A DNA stretch of 64,000 nucleotides from Halorussus limi. Lineage in GTDB: Archaea; Halobacteriota; Halobacteria; Halobacteriales; Haladaptataceae. Shown here piece after piece: positions 59,473-64,000 of the stretch; positions within the stretch are counted from its first letter, which is position 1, and each line of letters starts with the position of its first letter. The stretch covers positions 310,001 through 374,000 of the forward strand of contig NZ_CP096660.1 of assembly GCF_023238205.1 (NCBI RefSeq). The letters are read 5' to 3'. Made by a program: the position numbers and the translations under genes. Below the pieces are notes generated by a model that was not told the origin of the DNA, ran no database searches, and was given only the letters and a program-made list of their open reading frames with translations.

Positions 59473-62070
59473 ATGGCGCGAACCGCACACCTCGACATCC
59501 GAGGCATGAGCTGCGCCAACTGCTCGGGGACCGTGGAAGACGCCCTGAGCGAGTTGGACGGCATCGACTCGGCGAACGTGAACTTCGCCACCGACGAGGG
59601 GACCGTCGAGTACGACCCCGACATCGTCTCGCTCGGCGAGATTTACGCGGCCGTCGAGGACGCGGGCTACGACCCGGTCGCCCAGCAAGTCACCGTCGGC
59701 ATCTCCGGGATGTCGTGTGCGAACTGCTCGGAGACCAACGAGCAGGCGCTCGAAGAGACGCCGGGGGTCGTGGACGCCGAAGTCAACTACGCCACCGACG
59801 AGGGGACGGTCCGGTACAACCCCAACGACGCCGACTTGGAGGACCTCTACGACGCCATCGAGCGGGCGGGCTACGAACCCATCCGCGAGAACGAATCCGA
59901 CGGGGACGGCGAGACCGCTGGCGACCGACGCGAGGACGCCCGGAAGGCCGAAATCCGCCGCCAGCGCAACCTGACGATTCTGGGCGCGGTCCTCTCGGCC
60001 CCGCTGGTGTTCCTACTGCTCGAACACTTCTTGTTCGACAGTCTGCTCGGAGACACCCTCTTCGGACTTCCGCTCGGATGGCTCATGTTCGGACTCGCGA
60101 CCCCGGTCCAGTACTTCCTCGGCAAGGAGTTCTACGAGAACTCGTACACCGCGGTCGTCAGGAACCGGACCGCGAACATGGACGTGCTGATAGCGCTCGG
60201 GTCCTCGACGGCGTACTTCTACAGCGTCGCGGTCCTGCTGGGGTTCACCGGGAGCCTCTACTTCGACACCGCCGCGCTCATCCTGGTGTTCATCACGCTC
60301 GGCAACTACCTCGAAGCCCGGTCGAAGGGCCAAGCCAGCGAGGCGCTTCGCAAACTGCTGGAGATGGAGGCAGACACGGCCACCATCGTTGAGGACGGCG
60401 AGGAGGTCGAGGTTCCCGTCGAGGACGTGGAAGTCGGCGACCTGATGGTCGTCCGGCCCGGCGAGAAGATTCCGACCGACGGCGTCGTCCGCGAGGGCGA
60501 CAGCGCCGTCGACGAGTCGATGGTCACGGGCGAGTCGGTGCCCGTCGAGAAGTCGCCCGGCGACGACGTGGTCGGCGCGACGGTCAACGAGAACGGCGTC
60601 CTGAAGGTCGAGGCGACCAAGGTCGGCTCCGAGACCGCGCTCCAGCAAATCGTCCAACTGGTCAAGGAGGCCCAGAGCCGCCAGCCGGAGATTCAGCAGG
60701 TCGCCGACCGCATCTCGGCGTACTTCGTGCCCGCGGTCATCACGAACGCCCTGCTCTGGGGCGCGCTCTGGTTCCTCTTCCCCGAGGCGCTGGCCGGGTT
60801 CGTCCAATCGCTCCCGCTGTGGGGACTGGTCGCGGGCGGCCCCGGCGTCGCGGGCGGCACCGTCTCGGTGTTCGAGTTCGCGGTCGTCGTGTTCGCCTCC
60901 GCGGTCCTCATCGCCTGCCCCTGCGCGCTCGGTCTGGCGACTCCGGCCGCGACGATGGTCGGGACCTCCATCGGCGCGCAGAACGGCGTGCTGTTCAAGG
61001 GCGGCGACGTGCTGGAGCGAGTCCGCGACGTGGACACGGTGGTCTTCGACAAGACCGGCACGCTGACCGAGGGCGAGATGCGCCTGACCGACGTGGTGGC
61101 GCTCGGCCCCCGAGCGGACGGCGGAGAGCGAACCGCCGCGGACGGAGGCGCGGTGGAAGCCCCGACCGAGACCGACGTGGACGAGGAGTTCGTGCTCGCG
61201 GCCGCCGCGAGCGCCGAGACGGGGAGCGAACACCCGCTCGCGGAGGCCATCGTCGAGGGCGCGCGAGAGCGGGGCATCACCGTCGAGGACCCCGAGGACT
61301 TCGAGAACGTGCCCGGCCACGGCGTCCGCGCCACGACCTCTCACGGCGAGGTCTTGGTCGGCAACCGAAAGCTGATGGAAGACAACGGCATCGACGTCTC
61401 GTACGCCGAGGAGACGATGGAGCGCCTCGAACGCGAGGGCAAGACCGCGATGCTGGTCGCCGCGGACGGCCGACTCGCGGGCGTCGTCGCCGACGCCGAC
61501 ACCGTCAAGGAGAGCGCCAAGGAAGCGGTCGGGGACCTCCGCGATTCGGGCCGCGAAGTCATGATGATTACCGGCGACAACGAGCGCACCGCCCGCGCGG
61601 TGGCCGAGCAGGTCGGCATCGACCCCGACAACGTCCGCGCGGAGGTCCTGCCCGAGGACAAGGCCGACGCGGTCGAGTCCATCCAGTCCGAGGGCCGCGA
61701 GGCGATGATGGTCGGCGACGGCGTCAACGACGCGCCCGCGCTGGCCGCGGCCTACGTCGGCGCGGCCATCGGGTCGGGGACCGACGTGGCCATCGAAGCC
61801 GCCGACGTGACGCTGATGCGCGACGACCCCGCGGACGTGCTGAAGGCCATCCGAGTCTCGGAGGGGACGCTCGCCAAGATAAAGCAGAACCTCTTCTGGG
61901 CGCTCGGTTACAACACCGCGATGATTCCGCTGGCCAGCCTCGGCCTGCTCCAACCCGTGCTGGCGGCGGGCGCGATGGCGTTCTCCAGCGTGAGCGTCCT
62001 GACCAACAGCATGCTGTTCCGCAGGTACACCCCGGACCACGAGTACGAACTGCTGGGCTTCCTGCGGTGA
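59473..62070 (+). CDS. copA: copper-translocating P-type ATPase
   Basis: An 865-residue P1B-type ATPase that exports Cu(I) across the membrane. Two N-terminal heavy-metal domains each carry GMSCANC (about 11-17 and 78-84). Then come eight membrane helices with the transport motif CPC (in [12 protein letters not shown]), the phosphorylation site DKTGTLT, the nucleotide-binding His-Pro (GSEHPLAEA), the hinge GDGVNDAP, and MVTGESVPV as the dephosphorylation loop. The ATG is preceded by a strong AAGGAGG ribosome-binding site six bases away, unusual here, and gives [11 protein letters not shown]. Probable regulator: the TRASH-domain protein at 51819. Confidence 0.93.
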   Translation: MARTAHLDIRGMSCANCSGTVEDALSELDGIDSANVNFATDEGTVEYDPDIVSLGEIYAAVEDAGYDPVAQQVTVGISGMSCANCSETNEQALEETPGVVDAEVNYATDEGTVRYNPNDADLEDLYDAIERAGYEPIRENESDGDGETAGDRREDARKAEIRRQRNLTILGAVLSAPLVFLLLEHFLFDSLLGDTLFGLPLGWLMFGLATPVQYFLGKEFYENSYTAVVRNRTANMDVLIALGSSTAYFYSVAVLLGFTGSLYFDTAALILVFITLGNYLEARSKGQASEALRKLLEMEADTATIVEDGEEVEVPVEDVEVGDLMVVRPGEKIPTDGVVREGDSAVDESMVTGESVPVEKSPGDDVVGATVNENGVLKVEATKVGSETALQQIVQLVKEAQSRQPEIQQVADRISAYFVPAVITNALLWGALWFLFPEALAGFVQSLPLWGLVAGGPGVAGGTVSVFEFAVVVFASAVLIACPCALGLATPAATMVGTSIGAQNGVLFKGGDVLERVRDVDTVVFDKTGTLTEGEMRLTDVVALGPRADGGERTAADGGAVEAPTETDVDEEFVLAAAASAETGSEHPLAEAIVEGARERGITVEDPEDFENVPGHGVRATTSHGEVLVGNRKLMEDNGIDVSYAEETMERLEREGKTAMLVAADGRLAGVVADADTVKESAKEAVGDLRDSGREVMMITGDNERTARAVAEQVGIDPDNVRAEVLPEDKADAVESIQSEGREAMMVGDGVNDAPALAAAYVGAAIGSGTDVAIEAADVTLMRDDPADVLKAIRVSEGTLAKIKQNLFWALGYNTAMIPLASLGLLQPVLAAGAMAFSSVSVLTNSMLFRRYTPDHEYELLGFLR

Positions 62071-62128
62071 CGCGACCCGTTTCTCTCCCACGGAAAAGTT
62101 GACCTTCGGCCGACTCGATTTCGCTCCC

Positions 62129-62251
62129 GTGCAGTTCCTTCCGCTCCGCGTTCCCGGGACGCCGTGGTGGTCGTATCTGCTCGTCGCGCTCGCCGTGGCG
62201 GGCCTCTGGCAGAGCGTCCGATGGTTCTCGACTCGCCTGCGAGCGCGGTGA
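62129..62251 (+). CDS. 40-residue one-helix membrane protein
   Basis: A small frame from GTG: MQFLPLRVPGTPWWSYLLVA, then a hydrophobic run and WQSVRWFSTRLRAR before the stop. One membrane helix (about 15-27) is followed by a basic cytoplasmic tail. It begins 58 bases after copA on the same strand. The next small ORF has the same helix-plus-WQ-x2-R pattern, which supports both being real. Function unknown; possible accessory peptide to metal transport. Confidence 0.45.
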   Translation: MQFLPLRVPGTPWWSYLLVALAVAGLWQSVRWFSTRLRAR

Positions 62252-62355
62252 TTTTCCGAGACCGCCGCCGCACTCCGCGACGAGAGCGGTGAAAACCGAC
62301 CCTCGTCACACCGCGGAGAGAAATATTGACGGCCGTGTGGAGCGTACGGTGACGC

Positions 62356-62496
62356 ATGCTCCTCCCGCTTCACGCGACCGGTCACGCGGGACTCGACCCC
62401 CTCGCGGTGGTGTTCGGTGCGCTCGCCGGTCTCGCAATCTGGCAGGCCATTCGACTGCTCGCGCGGTCCGACACCCGAAAGCGAGGCGGCGCGTAG
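62356..62496 (+). CDS. 46-residue one-helix membrane protein
   Basis: From ATG 62356: MLLPLHATGHAGLDPLAVVF, then GALAGLAIWQAIRLLARSDT and a basic end. One hydrophobic helix (about 16-30) ends in AIWQAIR, like the GLWQSVR of the preceding small ORF. Two N-terminal His (H6 and H10) could bind metal. A TATA-like AAATATTG lies about 30 bases upstream. Likely a paralogue of the 62129 peptide; function unknown. Confidence 0.5.
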   Translation: MLLPLHATGHAGLDPLAVVFGALAGLAIWQAIRLLARSDTRKRGGA

Positions 62497-62557
62497 CGTC
62501 GCCGGAACAAGGTGATACCGAGACACCGCCGACCGCCCCGCGCGACCATCGCCCCTC

Positions 62558-63544
62558 TCAGAACAGTCCTGCGACGAACCCGAGACCCATCAGTATCAGC
62601 ACGGCCGCCGAGAACGCGGGGAGGTAGTCGGTGTATCGCTCGACGCGCTCCTCGTATCGCTCGTAGCCCGCGATGAGCAGGAGCGTGAGCGCCACGATGC
62701 CGAGGACGACCGTCACCGCGTAGACGGCCATCAGCGAGAGGCAGTAGTCCGACCCCGCGCACATCGCGATAATCTCGAACTCCTCCTCGTGGGCGAACCC
62801 GAGGACGAAGGCGAACCCCGCGATGCCCCAGAGGCCGCGTTCGGTGGCCTCCTCGGGCGACCCGTGACTGTGTCCGCCGACGAACGGGAGCGCGAGTTTG
62901 ATTCTGTCGAGGACGCCGCGGCCCTCGCCGTGGTCGTGGGGGTGGTCGGCGTGGCCGTGCGGGTGGCCGTGGCCGCGGTCGGCGCGTGAGTCGCCGCCGG
63001 TGCCGTGTTCGTCCGCGCCCCGACCAGATTCAGATTTGTTTGCCCCGTACGAAGTTACGTTATCGTCGACGTGATACCGCTGGTCGTCGTGAGCGCCGTG
63101 GCCGTCGTGACCGTGCCCGGACTCGCCGTGGTCGTGCGAGTGTCCGCCGTGGCCGTGGTCGTGACCGTGCGAATGGTCGCCGTCTCCGCCGTGGTCGTGG
63201 CTGTGGCCGTGAAAGTACTCCCGAACGCCCAGCAGTATCAACACGACCCCGGCGACGACGCCGACCGGGCCGCCGATTTGGACGCCGAACAGTTCCAGCG
63301 GTTCGTTTATCTGGGTGAGTTCGAAGTGGCGCTTGGCGAAGAAGAACACGACAACCATCGCGATGCTACTCACGAGGTGGCCGAACCCGAGCAGGAAACT
63401 CGCCGCGAAGCCGTAGAGCCACTTGTTCGACTGGTCGAGGGCGTAACTGGCCGCGACGGGCCACCCGTGGCCCGGTTCGATGCCGTGAACCGCGCCGAGC
63501 GCGACGGCCCCGGCGAACAGTCCGACCGCGTCACTCGGTATCAT
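62558..63544 (-). CDS. nickel/cobalt transporter with His-rich loop (NiCoT/RcnA-like)
   Basis: A 328-residue membrane protein. The metal motif HGIEPGHGWPVAA near residues 20-32 is the NiCoT-type helix signature, and a second site is AHEEEFEIIAM. Between the third and fourth helices lies a roughly 120-residue hydrophilic loop packed with His (GHSHDHGGDGDHSHGHDHGHG and repeats), typical of RcnA/NiCoT metal-handling proteins. It probably exports or takes up Ni2+ or Co2+. It is divergent from a NikR-type gene, and a perfect inverted repeat lies in the 197-base spacer, so nickel control is likely. Confidence 0.85.
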   Translation of the reverse strand: MIPSDAVGLFAGAVALGAVHGIEPGHGWPVAASYALDQSNKWLYGFAASFLLGFGHLVSSIAMVVVFFFAKRHFELTQINEPLELFGVQIGGPVGVVAGVVLILLGVREYFHGHSHDHGGDGDHSHGHDHGHGGHSHDHGESGHGHDGHGAHDDQRYHVDDNVTSYGANKSESGRGADEHGTGGDSRADRGHGHPHGHADHPHDHGEGRGVLDRIKLALPFVGGHSHGSPEEATERGLWGIAGFAFVLGFAHEEEFEIIAMCAGSDYCLSLMAVYAVTVVLGIVALTLLLIAGYERYEERVERYTDYLPAFSAAVLILMGLGFVAGLF

Positions 63545-63583
63545 TCTCGCTCCGAGGTTGGCGGAGGCGTCCTAAACGGGTTG

Positions 63584-63610
63584 TTATTACCGAACCGGGG
63601 TGCCCGTAAT
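63584..63610. promoter_or_regulatory. candidate NikR operator TATTAC-N15-GTAATA
   Basis: TATTAC (63584-63589) and GTAATA (63605-63610) form a perfect inverted repeat separated by 15 bases, about the centre spacing of NikR half-sites (known E. coli operator: GTATGA-N16-TCATAC). It lies 40-66 bases upstream of the transporter ATG, just beyond a TATA-like GTTTAGG, and 132 bases before nikR. Confidence 0.6.
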
Positions 63611-63741
63611 ACGGGTCGGTGGCGTCGGGCCTCGGACGTTCGGTGAGACGGCGCGAACGGCGGGCGCGGTTCGAAGTCGGCAGTCGCGCCCCGTCACGTC
63701 CGAACGAAATACCCAACCACCCCGAAGCGAAAGGTCTCCAC

Positions 63742-64000
63742 ATGCGAACGAGTCTCAACGTTCCCGACGACGTGCTCGCGGCCTTCGACGAGACGTGGCA
63801 GGCCGAGGGGCTGGACTCCCGGTCGCGCGCGATTCGAGAGGCGATGCGCGAGTACGTCGAGTCACACGCTCGACTCGAAGCCGCCGAGGGCGAAGTCACG
63901 GCCGTCCTCGCCTACGACTACGAACACGACGCGGTGGTCCGGGACCTCCACGCGGTCCAGCACGAGTTCGGGGAGGTCATCACCGCGACCAACCACGTCC
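63742..64000 (+). CDS. nikR: NikR-type nickel-responsive regulator, partial
   Basis: The first 86 residues of a ribbon-helix-helix regulator, running off the right edge. The opening MRTSLNVPDDVLAAFDETW is the RHH strand and helix, followed by SRSRAIREAMREYVESHARL. The next part, AVLAYDYEHDAVVRDLHAVQHEFGEVI, begins the ACT-like metal-binding domain, with the His in AVQHE and the last residues THATNH-like (ATNHV), expected nickel-ligand positions. It should repress the divergent transporter in the presence of nickel. Confidence 0.85.
   Translation, partial: MRTSLNVPDDVLAAFDETWQAEGLDSRSRAIREAMREYVESHARLEAAEGEVTAVLAYDYEHDAVVRDLHAVQHEFGEVITATNHV

Noticed and set aside
60013-62526. Open frame of 837 codons antisense to copA
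   Set aside because: CopA motifs are complete on the plus strand; the antisense product is His/Arg/Asp-rich noise.

Overview
This window is haloarchaeal chromosomal DNA, from class Halobacteria; I cannot fix the genus. The evidence is very high GC with GC-rich third positions, strongly acidic proteins, Tat rather than Sec leaders, many leaderless starts about 25-32 bases after a TATA-like box, an archaeal-type EF-1 alpha, a haloarchaeal-type sensory transducer (Htr), and families such as DUF5786 and the TRASH-domain regulators. Most long open frames antisense to the genes listed here are shadows caused by GC-biased codons.

Layout. 1-2 kb: DUF892 ferritin-like protein (partial), small membrane protein, GerW-like protein and a uracil-DNA glycosylase. 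2.1-8.1 kb: divergent hydroxyacid/lactate oxidation locus (lutC and a LutB fusion one way, a GlcD-GlcF fusion the other), followed by eight 18-bp tandem repeats. 8.3-13.6 kb: DUF5786 protein, an EF-1 alpha gene outside its usual ribosomal neighbourhood, an MFS transporter, small unknowns and an aldo/keto reductase. 13.7-27.3 kb: multi-PAS/GAF histidine kinase, zinc alcohol dehydrogenase, Tat-exported unknowns, an aminoglycoside-phosphotransferase-like protein lacking its catalytic loop, a membrane-anchored winged-helix protein, a cyclase-family protein, a GNAT, zinc-ribbon miniproteins and an RNase H-fold exonuclease. 27.4-32.9 kb: a lone Eco57I-type restriction-methylase whose nuclease motif looks dead, then an intact IS1595-family insertion sequence with perfect 8-bp target duplication and seven long hairpins inside its transposase gene. 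33-39 kb: DICT-domain protein and a heme locus (hemH, hemG, a choice-of-anchor I protein, hemE). 39-43.6 kb: lipoprotein, glycosyltransferase-like protein, AI-2E-type permease and SDR. 44-46.4 kb: a two-gene operon of an Htr transducer and an opsin homologue with Arg in place of the retinal-binding Lys. 46.5-55 kb: phage-type unknown, two glycosyltransferases, Gfo/Idh oxidoreductase, Lrp-TRASH regulator, Rieske protein and a thioesterase. 55-64 kb: a 1,363-residue MEDS/GAF/PAS kinase, a copper P-type ATPase, two tiny one-helix proteins, a His-rich Ni/Co transporter and the start of a NikR-type repressor.

How the genes fit together. The most striking unit is the transducer plus lysine-less opsin pair. 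It has the gene order and translational overlap of sensory rhodopsin operons, but the receptor cannot form the retinal Schiff base, so a non-light or non-covalent stimulus is likely. Lysine-less type-1 opsins have been reported before in haloarchaea, so the class is known, but its stimulus is not established to my knowledge. A second theme is metal homeostasis: a TRASH-type regulator, CopA with a palindrome across its putative TATA box, and a nickel/cobalt transporter divergent from nikR with a TATTAC-N15-GTAATA site between them. A third is respiratory and heme metabolism: LUD/GlcD flavin and iron-sulfur oxidases plus hemH, hemG and hemE, which would suit a coproporphyrin-dependent heme route if a HemQ/PitA-type enzyme is encoded elsewhere.
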